Origin: Aquella oligotrophica | GTDB taxonomy: Bacteria > Pseudomonadota > Gammaproteobacteria > Burkholderiales > UBA11063 | NCBI RefSeq assembly: GCF_002892535.1 | Contig: NZ_CP024847.1 | Coordinates: forward strand, 2,108,001 to 2,172,000 | Direction of reading: 5' to 3' | Length of the DNA: 64,000 nucleotides | Part shown: positions 28,003 to 36,505 of the stretch, piece after piece | Layout: each line of letters opens with the position of its first letter | Position numbering within the stretch: the first letter of the stretch is position 1 | Made by a program: the position numbers and the translations under genes | Notes under the pieces: generated by a model | What the model was told of the DNA's origin: nothing | What the model saw: the letters and a program-made list of their open reading frames with translations, nothing else | Database searches by the model: none

Positions 28003-29177
28003 TATATAACTGATGTTACGCAGTAAGTCTAGTAAGTTGTGTAAAATTTAGTCAAATAAATATTAAGACGAATCACTAATGGATATTTTTGACCTTTACA
28101 CAGATTATTTACAAATAACACCCGGTCTGGCAACAGCTACGGGATTATCCAGTATACTGGATAAAGCAGTATCCCATGATCAGGTAACCCGTATGTTAGC
28201 TAATCATGAATCTGACAGTAAAGCCTTATGGCACACTGTTAAATCACTGGTTAGAGCACATGAACATATTGACGGTTGCCTAATATTTGATGACACCATT
28301 TTACATAAGCCTCATACTGATGAGAATGAGGTTATATGCTGGCATCATGACCATGCTACTGGTAAAAGTGTAAAAGGTATAAACCTGCTTACAACTTTTT
28401 ACTATAGCCAGAATGGTGAACAACCATTAAAAATACCTGTTGCCTTTGATATCATAGCTAAGGATAGCTACTGTGAGATCAAGAGCAAATCTGAAGTATG
28501 CAAAAGCCCAATAACCAAGAATGAGCTAATGCGTAAGCAGATATTACAGTCACTAAAGAATCAGATCAAGTTCAGTTATGTTCTTGCTGATTCCTGGTAT
28601 TCTTCCGTTGAAAATATGAAGTTCATACACCAGAGGAAGAAATACTTTATATTTGATTTAAAATCCAATCGCCTAGCAACCTTTGGCGATAGGAATAAAC
28701 CTAACTGGACAAATATCAGTCAATTAGATTTGCAAGCATTCAAGCCAGAACGTATTTGGTTAAAAGATGTTGAATTACCGATACTTTTAATTAAACAGGT
28801 CTTTACAAACAAAGACAACTCAACTGGTATCAGATACCTTGCTACTAACAATCTGAATTTAACTAGTGATGACTTCCTTAACATCTATAAAAAACGATGG
28901 AGTGTCGAGGAATACCATAAGAGTTTTAAACAGAATACTTCGATTACCAAATCACCGACAAAAACTGTTAAAACTCAATGTACACACATATTTGCTGCAA
29001 TTGTTTCTTATACTAAACTGGAGAGATACAAATTCAGCACTAAACTAAATCATTTTGCTCTAAAGAGCAAGTTATTCCTAAATGCAGCCAAGGCCGCTTT
29101 TAGGGAATTAGAATTAATTAAACAGCAGCATGCCAAATTTGAAAGATCCAGCATGGCTGCGTAACATCAGTTATATA
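28003..29177 (+). mobile_element. IS4/IS701-type insertion sequence with intact transposase
   Basis: Perfect inverted termini bound this 1.17-kb element: ACTGATGTTACGCAG at 28009-28023 and its complement at 29157-29171. The repeat continues outward through TATATA on both sides; because TATATA is palindromic, it may be either part of the termini or a target duplication. One intact transposase gene fills the element, and its stop codon lies within the right terminus. The element sits immediately upstream of the minus-strand gene at 27762-27980. Intact ends and gene suggest a recent insertion. Confidence 0.85.
28079..29164 (+). CDS. DDE transposase, IS4/IS701 type
   Basis: The catalytic triad is readable: first Asp in LIFDDTILHKP, second in VLADSWYSSVEN, and Glu within a textbook YREK signature of the IS4 superfamily (YKKRWSVEEYHKSFK, i.e. 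Y-x2-R-x3-E-x6-K). The protein is 361 residues with no interruption, and the reading frame runs into the right terminal repeat. The ATG at 28079 has only a weak ribosome site. It moves the element by cut and paste. Its orientation is opposite to the NHLP-type genes beside it. Confidence 0.9.
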   Translation: MDIFDLYTDYLQITPGLATATGLSSILDKAVSHDQVTRMLANHESDSKALWHTVKSLVRAHEHIDGCLIFDDTILHKPHTDENEVICWHHDHATGKSVKGINLLTTFYYSQNGEQPLKIPVAFDIIAKDSYCEIKSKSEVCKSPITKNELMRKQILQSLKNQIKFSYVLADSWYSSVENMKFIHQRKKYFIFDLKSNRLATFGDRNKPNWTNISQLDLQAFKPERIWLKDVELPILLIKQVFTNKDNSTGIRYLATNNLNLTSDDFLNIYKKRWSVEEYHKSFKQNTSITKSPTKTVKTQCTHIFAAIVSYTKLERYKFSTKLNHFALKSKLFLNAAKAAFRELELIKQQHAKFERSSMAA

Positions 29178-29307
29178 ATACAGATTATTAATTAACTACA
29201 TGGTAGTGGAATTTCAATAAAATACTACCGACATTAATATATCATATTCCTCATGTTTTTAACCTCGTAAGGTTAGGGATTATTAGGATAATCACTCCCA
29301 GAGAAAT

Positions 29308-29784
29308 TTATCTGCTTCGTATAAAAAATACATTTGAACTATAAATTGCCGGATTACTAACTGATGTATTGACAATTTCTATGTAGCCACTACTTTCAGC
29401 ATTTAGGTTTAAATCCAGTGAGTTAGTATTCTGTTTAATATCTTTAATTAGTGCATGTCCCCCATTCAAGGTTGGGAATTTTAAATATAATTTCACCCCG
29501 GAAACAGAGAAGCCACAATTAGAAGGAGTTGAAACCTTCTTAATTCTCGTATTCATACATTTATACGTCAAACTATATGAATGTCCGCTCTCTAAATTGG
29601 TAATTATCTTAAAATCCTGAGTATTCAAAAGAACATTATACATAGAAGGAGTTACAAACTCCTTAGATGTTTGATTATCTTTTATACTAGATATAATAAT
29701 TGAATACGTCAGGTTTCTCGGTTGTTCTGCGTAAAGATAACTCATAGCATAAATACTAAAGATAAAAAATATAATCTTTCTCAT
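29308..29784 (-). CDS. Small exported protein of unknown function
   Basis: A signal peptide (about residues 1-19, ending SYLYA) is followed by a beta-rich domain of about 139 residues with two Cys (YKCMNTRI and SNCGFSV) that could form a disulfide. I recognise no family. The overall look (exported, Thr/Ser/Asn-rich, one domain) is like a small periplasmic or surface protein. It lies between the IS element and pyk on the minus strand and has a ribosome site (GGGAGC) before ATG. The pyk terminator does not separate it from any downstream gene, so it is probably monocistronic. Confidence 0.6.
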   Translation of the reverse strand: MRKIIFFIFSIYAMSYLYAEQPRNLTYSIIISSIKDNQTSKEFVTPSMYNVLLNTQDFKIITNLESGHSYSLTYKCMNTRIKKVSTPSNCGFSVSGVKLYLKFPTLNGGHALIKDIKQNTNSLDLNLNAESSGYIEIVNTSVSNPAIYSSNVFFIRSR

Positions 29785-29840
29785 ATCAAGCTCCCAAATG
29801 GTCTTTAATTAACAGTTAGTATAATCTTAAACTTCATAAT

Positions 29841-29870
29841 AAAAAAGGTAGTTGCTATCAACTACCTTTT
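29841..29870 (-). terminator. Terminator after pyk
   Basis: A perfect 12-bp stem (AAAAGGTAGTTG / CAACTACCTTTT) with a 4-base loop is followed on the minus strand by further T. It lies ten bases past the pyk stop. Confidence 0.85.
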
Positions 29871-29880
29871 AACCTAGAGC

Positions 29881-31299
29881 TTAAATTTTGACTACTTTTA
29901 GTGAATTGGTACTACCTATCTGGGAAACCATTTCACCATAAGTAGCAATTACGGTATCACCACTTTGTAAGATATGCTGTCTTGCTAGAAAATCACAAGC
30001 TTCATCAACATGTCCATTTGAGTCTTTTGCCTTATGCTTGAGGAATACCGGAAATACGCCACGGAACATAGACATAGATTGAAAAGCTTCATGAGAATCA
30101 GTAATTGCGTAAATCGGCACATCAGTAATAACCCGAGACATCCAGCGCGCGGTGGCTCCAGAGGTAGTAAGCGCAATAATAGCATCAGCTTCAAGATGAT
30201 AAGCACTAAAAAGAGCTGCCATTGAGATGGTTTGCTGAATATTAGCAAATTTCTCATTGCCAAAATTACCATGCAAATTATCATCCGCCATTTTTTCCGC
30301 TTCTTCACAGACGCGCGCCATCGTTTCTACTGCCTGCAGTGGGTATTTACCACTAGCAGTTTCCGCAGATAACATTACCGCATCGGTACCATCCAAAACC
30401 GCATTGGCAATATCAGAAACTTCTGCTCTGGTTGCGACCGGATTTTCAATCATTGATTCCAGCATTTGGGTTGCAACTATGCTTATCTTATGATATTCAC
30501 GGCATACTTTAATAATCTTTTTCTGTAAACCTGGAACTAGAGCTTCACCAATCTCAACTGCCAAATCTCCGCGAGCAACCATTACCCCATCACTGGCACT
30601 AACTATTGCATTTAAGTGCTGAAAAACTGCCTCAGTCCGTTCCATTTTGGCAATAATTTGTGCCCTTGAGCCAGCTTCAACTAATTTCTGCCTAGCAAAT
30701 TGGATATCCTTCTCATCTTTAGGAAAAGATACTGCCACATAATCAACATCCTGAGTTGCAATAAATTTTATATCTTCAAGATCTTTATCGGTAAGTGCTG
30801 GCGCAGTTAGTCCACCACCCATTTTATTAATACCTTTATTATTTTTAAGAATCCCACCCTGTTCTACCCGGCATGATATTTTAGTTCCATCTACTTTATT
30901 TACGCGAAAAGTAATTTTGCCATCATCAAGAAGTAGCATATCGCCAGCTTTTACATCTTTTGCCAGATTCTCATAATCAACACCAACCAAATTCTTATCA
31001 CCTAGTTCTTTGAATGCTGTATCAAGAATTATGGTATCGCCATTGGCTAACTCAGCTTGATTATTAACAAATTTACTAACCCTGATTTTAGGCCCCTGCA
31101 AATCCCCCATAATAGCAATTGGACGAGAAAGTTTCTCAGCAATTTTACGAATATTGACAATGTTTCTTGCATGATCTTCATGAGTCCCATGAGAAAAATT
31201 AAGCCGGAATACATTTACCCCAGAACCAATAAGCTGTTCAATCATGTCTGGTGCTGCGCTCGCAGGTCCCATTGTCGCAATTATTTTTGTATATTTCAT
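29881..31299 (-). CDS. pyk: Pyruvate kinase
   Basis: Pyruvate kinase makes ATP and pyruvate from phosphoenolpyruvate in the last step of glycolysis. The N-terminus KYTKIIATMGPASAAPDMI, the substrate motif FRLNFSHGTHEDH, the active-site signature AQIIAKMERTEAV with its catalytic Lys, and VMVARGDLAVEIG are all present. The C-terminal allosteric domain is complete (VIALTTSGATARWMSR). The length of 472 is normal. The gene is monocistronic with a clear terminator. Confidence 0.97.
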   Translation of the reverse strand: MKYTKIIATMGPASAAPDMIEQLIGSGVNVFRLNFSHGTHEDHARNIVNIRKIAEKLSRPIAIMGDLQGPKIRVSKFVNNQAELANGDTIILDTAFKELGDKNLVGVDYENLAKDVKAGDMLLLDDGKITFRVNKVDGTKISCRVEQGGILKNNKGINKMGGGLTAPALTDKDLEDIKFIATQDVDYVAVSFPKDEKDIQFARQKLVEAGSRAQIIAKMERTEAVFQHLNAIVSASDGVMVARGDLAVEIGEALVPGLQKKIIKVCREYHKISIVATQMLESMIENPVATRAEVSDIANAVLDGTDAVMLSAETASGKYPLQAVETMARVCEEAEKMADDNLHGNFGNEKFANIQQTISMAALFSAYHLEADAIIALTTSGATARWMSRVITDVPIYAITDSHEAFQSMSMFRGVFPVFLKHKAKDSNGHVDEACDFLARQHILQSGDTVIATYGEMVSQIGSTNSLKVVKI

Positions 31300-31463
31300 A
31301 ATTTTTCCGTATTTAAAAGCTAGTTAACCGCTATTTTATCATTTATCCCTTAATTATTTAAAATTCGTTTCCATAATCATATATAATTAGCATAGTCAAA
31401 TAGTTATAGCCAACTTTACTTTAAACAACAAAATAATCAGTCTAATTTATATAAGGTTAAATT

Positions 31464-31739
31464 ATGAATACATTAAAAATCTGGGGTATTTTTTTAATCT
31501 TGGGAATTAGTAATACCTTTGCACAATCACTATATCTTGGCAATAATAACGTTAGTTGCGGTCGCTATACTCTTACCGAAAATTCAATATTAAATGATGT
31601 TACAAATTATTGTACTGTATTAAACAGCAAAACCAAAAAGAATGGCGATGTCGTTTTAAAGTTACAAACCATAAATAATGGTGTAATCAAATGTAAATTT
31701 ATTAATGGACAGTTAGAAAAATGCCACTCAGATGACTAA
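31464..31739 (+). CDS. Small exported protein, 91 residues
   Basis: A signal peptide (about residues 1-20, ending NTFA) precedes a 71-residue mature part with four Cys (NNVSCGRYTL, NYCTVLN, GVIKCKFI, EKCHSDD), probably two disulfides. I do not recognise the family. A ribosome site (AAGG) lies nine bases before the ATG. The gene stands alone, divergent from pyk and upstream of the phasin gene, which has its own promoter. Confidence 0.6.
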   Translation: MNTLKIWGIFLILGISNTFAQSLYLGNNNVSCGRYTLTENSILNDVTNYCTVLNSKTKKNGDVVLKLQTINNGVIKCKFINGQLEKCHSDD

Positions 31740-31827
31740 TGTTGCATAAACACCCAACCCAACCAATTGATAGAATTAATTTTATTTGATAAGCTGAAAA
31801 ATATTTCATATATTCCCACGAAAAAAC

Positions 31828-31856
31828 TTGACTTTATTTTTGCAATGCAGCATAAT
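31828..31856 (+). promoter_or_regulatory. Sigma-70-type promoter of the phasin gene
   Basis: TTGACT (31828-31833), a 17-base spacer and CATAAT (31851-31856) make a strong candidate promoter. The spacer ends in TGCAATGCAG just before CATAAT, a TGC-rich element that might be a PhaR-type operator. The leader downstream has a 7-bp hairpin (AACCTTA at 31875-31881 with 31887-31893). Confidence 0.65.
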
Positions 31857-31918
31857 ATAGCCTGTCAATAAATTAACCTTACAATATAAGGTTGTATAAT
31901 CCAAGTTAGGGGACAAAA

Positions 31919-32479
31919 ATGTTAAAATCAACTCAATATACTGCTTTCAATTCTCAAATGCAATCTATGATGGATACTTGCCTTAGTCTTGCTGATGCTT
32001 CAATTCAGGGTATCAAACAAGCTGCAATGATTCAGTGTGATGCTGTTCGTTCTTTCATGCAAGAATCAGCTGTTGCTGCAAAAAATATTTGCTCAGCAAC
32101 AAATCCTACTGAAGCGATTAGCTGCATGCAAAAATTTGCAATTAGCTCAGTTGAATCTTCAATTGCTAAAAGTCAAGAGTTATATAGTGTTTTAAATCAG
32201 TCTCAGGCTGTATTTTCAACTGCAGCAAATAGCACAATCAAAGGTGCGCAAGAATCTCTAGTTAAATCTGTTGATCAGTTCTCTGCAGTTAATCCAACTT
32301 TTTCAAAAGCTGCTAGTGAGTCTATCCAAAACATCATTACAACTACTAATCAAGCTGCTGACACAGTAACTAAAGTTACTTCTCAAGTTGCTGAAGTTGC
32401 GTCAAAAAACCTTCAGGCAGCTACGCAAGCTACTTTAAATACAGTTAAAAAAGCTGCGGATACTACAGCTGCTAAATAA
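31919..32479 (+). CDS. Phasin-family granule-associated protein
   Basis: Phasins coat polyhydroxyalkanoate granules. This 186-residue protein is almost wholly helical, rich in Ala, Gln, Ser and Thr, and has no signal peptide. The N-terminal part (YTAFNSQMQSMMDTCLSLAD) and the C-terminal Ala/Thr/Lys heptad-like region (TTTNQAADTVTKVTSQVAEV) fit the Phasin_2 pattern. It includes three Cys, which is unusual. No PHA synthase lies in the window. It has its own promoter, a good ribosome site (TAGGGGAC) and a strong terminator, suggesting high expression. A general helical surface-active protein cannot be excluded. Confidence 0.75.
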   Translation: MLKSTQYTAFNSQMQSMMDTCLSLADASIQGIKQAAMIQCDAVRSFMQESAVAAKNICSATNPTEAISCMQKFAISSVESSIAKSQELYSVLNQSQAVFSTAANSTIKGAQESLVKSVDQFSAVNPTFSKAASESIQNIITTTNQAADTVTKVTSQVAEVASKNLQAATQATLNTVKKAADTTAAK

Positions 32480-32497
32480 TTTTAGCTACTGATTAAT

Positions 32498-32526
32498 AAA
32501 AAAAGACCACTTTGTGGTCTTTTTTT
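32498..32526. terminator. Bidirectional terminator between phasin and ABC genes
   Basis: A 6-bp GC stem (GACCAC / GTGGTC) with a 3-base loop is flanked by seven A before and seven T after, so it can act on both strands. It overlaps the last codon of the convergent ABC ATPase. Confidence 0.9.
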
Positions 32527-33340
32527 ATTTCTTTAGTGAAATATGAGGTTTTCGTTTTCGTTCTGCATAAGCAATCTGCTCATGCTGATGATGACTGATT
32601 TCTTCAACTAGATCAAGAACACTGCGTTTACTCCGTTCACTTCTTGGAATATCAATTTTAAACTCTCTGGCAATTCGTCCAGGATTACTATCCCAAACAA
32701 GTACTCGATCAGACATAATTACAGCTTCTTCAACATTATGAGTTACAATAATCATTGAACGCGTCTTGATTTGTCTTGATTCCCATAATTCAGTAAGATC
32801 AGTCTTAATTTTATGTGCAGTATAGATATCCAAAGCAGAAAAAGGTTCATCTAGCAATAGAATATCAGGTTCAACTGCTAAAGCTCTAGCTAATCCAACC
32901 CGCTGTTTCATCCCACCGGATAGTTCTTTCGGGTATGAATTTTCATAACCCGCAAGCCCAATCATATCTATCATTGCTTGTGCAACCGACTTGATTTTTT
33001 CTTTTGAATAATTCAAAGCTTCTAGTCCAAAAGCAACATTATCAAAAACACTAAGCCAAGGCATTAGTGCAAAACTTTGGAAAACCATGCTCATATCACG
33101 TGAAGGCGCATTAATGACATTCCCATTACAAGTAACTTTACCACTACTAGCCTCCATCAAACCAGCAAGGATCCGTAAAAAAGTTGATTTACCTGTGCCA
33201 GATTTACCAAGAAACGCAACTATTTCACCCTCATAGACTTGTAGACTAATATCCTCAAGAACCTGTAGGTTATGATTTTTATTTATCTCAAAAGATTTTG
33301 ATACATGCTCAGCATGGAGTATAATTTTTTTATCTATCAT
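32525..33340 (-). CDS. ABC transporter ATP-binding protein (nitrate/sulfonate/taurine type)
   Basis: The nucleotide-binding motifs are complete: Walker A FLGKSGTGKSTFLRIL, the signature LSGGMKQRVGLARAL, Walker B ILLLDEPFSALD, and the switch His in IIVTHNVEEAV. The pattern matches the SsuB/TauB/NrtD group of importers. The length of 271 is normal. It is encoded 15 bases downstream of the fused permease, so the two form an operon. There is no periplasmic binding protein nearby, so the substrate cannot be inferred; nitrate, sulfonates, taurine or thiamine precursors are all possible. Confidence 0.9.
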   Translation of the reverse strand: MIDKKIILHAEHVSKSFEINKNHNLQVLEDISLQVYEGEIVAFLGKSGTGKSTFLRILAGLMEASSGKVTCNGNVINAPSRDMSMVFQSFALMPWLSVFDNVAFGLEALNYSKEKIKSVAQAMIDMIGLAGYENSYPKELSGGMKQRVGLARALAVEPDILLLDEPFSALDIYTAHKIKTDLTELWESRQIKTRSMIIVTHNVEEAVIMSDRVLVWDSNPGRIAREFKIDIPRSERSKRSVLDLVEEISHHQHEQIAYAERKRKPHISLKK

Positions 33341-33355
33341 AATGAGTTGTCCCCA

Positions 33356-35101
33356 TTAGTTAATTCTAAATTTAGTTTCAGCAATTGTATATAAAGGTTT
33401 CCAAACGAAAACAATACACAATGCAACCATAAAACACATTACCGTACAGCCAAGTGCTGCTTGTGCCAATTCATTATTGGCAGTAGTATCTGAGATATAA
33501 GCTCCAAGTCCAACCGCTTGTTTAGTCATCTTACCCCAAGTAATTAATTCAGATGCAATTGCTGCATTCCATGCACCACCAGCAGCAGAAATGATCCCAG
33601 TAACAATATATGGAAATACCGCCGGAATCATAAATTTGCGCCACCACATCAATCCTCTAACATGGAACATCCGACTGACTTCAATCAAATTATATGGCAA
33701 GGTCGAAACCCCAGCTATTACATTAAATAATATATACCACTGCGTACCAAGCATAATCAGAAAAATTGACCAAATACTAAGGCTCTGGTGATAGCTAATC
33801 AAAATTATGGCAATTAGCGGATAAAACAAATTAGCTGGTAATGCTGCCAAAACCTGAATAATAGGCTGAAACATTTTAACTAGTTTCTGATTTAGTCCAA
33901 TCCAGACTCCAAGCGGTACAAAAATAATAACGCTTAACGCCATTGCTACAAATACCCGAATAGCAGTATATGACATCAGTAATGGCATTTTAAGTAAATC
34001 AGCTTTGGGTAGGAATTGCCACAATAAAACACCATAATAACCACAAATCAGAATGATTGCAACATACCATAATTTTGCGACTTTCGCCGAGCCACCGGGA
34101 CTTACTTTCACCAGATAATTTAGTTTAAACTTATAGCAAAGTCTTGGTAATCCATAGACCCAAAAGTGTGCAAAAGCTATTAATCCCCTCGTCATATAAA
34201 TGGATGAATAAGAATGGCGAATCAAAGAATAGAACCATGAAGTATTTTGATTTTTACTTGCCGTGTCTTCATATTTGAATTTATGCACCCAACGCACCAA
34301 CGGTCTAAACATTAGCTGATCAAGAAGAATAATATTGACAATTAATGCAATTACCGACCAGACTACTGCGCTTACATTAGCCTGAGTCAATGCTTCAGCC
34401 ATAAATGAACCAACGCCCGGTAATTCAACTGTATTAGTTTTAACCGGAATTGCTTCTGTTGCAAGAATCGCAAACCAAGCCGCTGATTGAGAAACCATTG
34501 TATTCCATAATAATCCCGGCATTGAGTATGGACATTCAATTCGCCAAAAACGTGTCCATGGTCCATGATGAAACATCCGTGATGCCTCATTTAATTCATT
34601 GGGTACGATTCTGATTGTTTGATAAAATATCAGCATCATATTCCATGCTTGACCAGTAAATACGCCAAAAATAGCAGCACACTCAAGCCCCATGATATTA
34701 TGTGGGAAAAGCGCGATAAACATTACGGTGGTAAAGGTAAGGAAACCAACCAAAGGCACTGATTCCATAAAATTTACAAATGGCAATATTACTCGCTCTG
34801 CTGCTTTATATTTTGCAGCCAATACGCCAAAAATAAACGTGAATAATAAAGAAAAAACCAAGCCCAACAATAAACGCATTGTTGTCCGTAATGTATAATA
34901 AGGCAATAAGTGCGGATCAAGATTAACTTCAATATTGCCAGAAGGAGTAGAAAAGGTTGAATGCATATCGTGCCAACCCTTTAAAAGCAGCACGGTGATA
35001 GTTAGCAATAAAACCCATAAAAGTAAATCATTGCGCCAGTGGTAGTGATTTCTTGGCTTGGCTTTAATTAATGGTTTTTTTACCATGAAATTCCATCCCA
35101 A
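33356..35101 (-). CDS. Fused two-domain ABC permease
   Basis: This 581-residue membrane protein holds two binding-protein-dependent permease domains in tandem, at about residues 65-255 and 375-565. Each has an EAA-type coupling loop: NEASRMFHHGPWTRFWRIEC in the first and LIEVSRMFHVRGLMWWRKFM in the second. The family normally uses two separate copies of a single-domain permease; here they are fused. About twelve membrane segments are expected. The start is ambiguous: a second Met five codons in (35086) is equally possible, and neither has a strong ribosome site. It pairs with the ATPase downstream. Confidence 0.88.
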   Translation of the reverse strand: MGWNFMVKKPLIKAKPRNHYHWRNDLLLWVLLLTITVLLLKGWHDMHSTFSTPSGNIEVNLDPHLLPYYTLRTTMRLLLGLVFSLLFTFIFGVLAAKYKAAERVILPFVNFMESVPLVGFLTFTTVMFIALFPHNIMGLECAAIFGVFTGQAWNMMLIFYQTIRIVPNELNEASRMFHHGPWTRFWRIECPYSMPGLLWNTMVSQSAAWFAILATEAIPVKTNTVELPGVGSFMAEALTQANVSAVVWSVIALIVNIILLDQLMFRPLVRWVHKFKYEDTASKNQNTSWFYSLIRHSYSSIYMTRGLIAFAHFWVYGLPRLCYKFKLNYLVKVSPGGSAKVAKLWYVAIILICGYYGVLLWQFLPKADLLKMPLLMSYTAIRVFVAMALSVIIFVPLGVWIGLNQKLVKMFQPIIQVLAALPANLFYPLIAIILISYHQSLSIWSIFLIMLGTQWYILFNVIAGVSTLPYNLIEVSRMFHVRGLMWWRKFMIPAVFPYIVTGIISAAGGAWNAAIASELITWGKMTKQAVGLGAYISDTTANNELAQAALGCTVMCFMVALCIVFVWKPLYTIAETKFRIN

Positions 35102-35212
35102 AATTATGTAAACAATATATTATATTAGTTAACTCATAATTAAATATGGGAGGGAGGGAGAAGCTGACTTAAATAATTAATAAGAAAACGGATTATTTGT
35201 AGCATATCTGGC

Positions 35213-35263
35213 TAATTTAAACAGGTTATAGTTATCAGTGAATATTTTACCCGGTTTAAATTA
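35213..35263. repeat. Inverted repeat upstream of the fused permease
   Basis: A perfect 10-bp inverted repeat (TAATTTAAAC at 35213-35222 and its complement at 35254-35263) with a 31-base loop lies in the 263-base gap upstream of the permease gene. It could be part of a regulatory region. The same gap holds a G-rich run near 35147-35160. Confidence 0.3.
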
Positions 35264-35364
35264 AAATTTGAAAGTATAAACCCATAAATCTTAAATTTCA
35301 GAATTTATACCTTACACATCAATATATTATAGCAATTTTTTAATTGCAAAAATGCAACACTCCC

Positions 35365-35952
35365 TTATTGAGTAAGTGCACACCTCACTTTTTTTGATGA
35401 AACCCCAAAAAATGAATCATTTAAAAGATCCACTTGCATCTGCTTCTGAACTTGCGGCGTTAATCCAGTTTTACTAGCTTCAGTAAATTTATCACAATTT
35501 TGCTTATTGGCAATAGTTGCGGCTGGCTGCCAATAACTAAGCTGATTTTTAACAATATTTATTGGTTCGACGTAAGTATCGTTAAATTGCTGAATATGAT
35601 TATTAGTATCAAAAATTGAAATCTGGCGCAAGTCTGGACCAGTACCATTATCAACAAAAACAAGATTCCGGTATTTACCAAAGTAATAATTTGCTGGTCC
35701 TACAATCTTCCAAGCTGATTTATCCCATTTACACTTTTTATCTGGCACTGCTTTTATCAAAATAACTTCCCCAGCCTCAGAATTACTAGCTTTAGTAATA
35801 ACTGTACTATCTTGATATAAATAACATTTACCATCTGAAGTATTAGTTACTGAAATTGGAGATTCACTTCCAGACAGTAAATCATTATTTAGAGCAAAGA
35901 CATTAGTTATGGCAAAAATATTAATAGTAATCAACAATAAAGGTTTTAGCAT
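35365..35952 (-). CDS. Exported protein of unknown function, 195 residues
   Basis: The frame is open much further upstream, but the ATG at 35952 is the credible start: it has AGGAAG seven bases upstream and opens a signal peptide (MLKPLLLITINIFAITNVFA). A longer reading would overlap the VOC gene and begin with unlike sequence. The mature protein has four Cys (KCYLYQD, KCKWDKS, NCDKFTE, RCALTQ), a Lys/Asp mix and a beta-rich look (ANYYFGKYRNLVFVDNGTGP). I recognise no family; periplasmic localisation is likely. It lies 64 bases downstream of the VOC gene and may share its transcript. Confidence 0.65.
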   Translation of the reverse strand: MLKPLLLITINIFAITNVFALNNDLLSGSESPISVTNTSDGKCYLYQDSTVITKASNSEAGEVILIKAVPDKKCKWDKSAWKIVGPANYYFGKYRNLVFVDNGTGPDLRQISIFDTNNHIQQFNDTYVEPINIVKNQLSYWQPAATIANKQNCDKFTEASKTGLTPQVQKQMQVDLLNDSFFGVSSKKVRCALTQ

Positions 35953-36016
35953 AGTATATCTTCCTGATGTTTTTATCATAAGATTATACCTGAGTTTGAT
36001 CATCGTAATTACAAGA

Positions 36017-36403
36017 TTATTCTTCAACATAAATAATCGAATTTTTATGGCGACTGGTATTCCAAATCTCATCTTCAGAAAGAGTTGTCTCAATAAATTC
36101 AATCGGAACCCCACTTTTAGCAATCATAGCAACTTTAAAGCCCGCAAATGGCTCATATGGTTCAAGAATAACTTCTTCACCAACAATGGCTTCCTCAATA
36201 CTTGATACTTTATAGGCAATATGCGGCATGGTTTTAATTAAGCTATGGAGTGGACAATCATCATCAAAGCGGTGAAACTGAATACGATAACTCTCACTAA
36301 TACTATCAGTTGTGTACATCTTAAATTTGGAACTATACCGTTCCCCTAACTTCGTCTCGGTAGTTGGGATACCCATATGATGAAATTCACAAGTAAAATT
36401 CAT
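36017..36403 (-). CDS. VOC-superfamily (glyoxalase-like) protein
   Basis: A 128-residue cytoplasmic protein with the look of a single vicinal-oxygen-chelate domain pair: FTCEFHHMGIPTTETKLGER near the start, HIAYKVSSIEEAIVGEEVIL in the middle with the typical IAYKV strand, and VPIEFIETT near the end with the usual Glu strand. A metal site would include the N-terminal His and the late Glu, which are present. The catalytic reaction is unknown. It precedes the exported protein on the minus strand and is divergent from the LuxR-type regulator, whose start is 103 bases away. Confidence 0.65.
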   Translation of the reverse strand: MNFTCEFHHMGIPTTETKLGERYSSKFKMYTTDSISESYRIQFHRFDDDCPLHSLIKTMPHIAYKVSSIEEAIVGEEVILEPYEPFAGFKVAMIAKSGVPIEFIETTLSEDEIWNTSRHKNSIIYVEE

Positions 36404-36505
36404 TCCTTTTCCTTTCTTTACTAATCGATAATTATCTAATCAACTTTGAGATAACGTGATTATATGCTATAATTTTTCCGAGTTTAACCGTCTATTTGGA
36501 TACTT

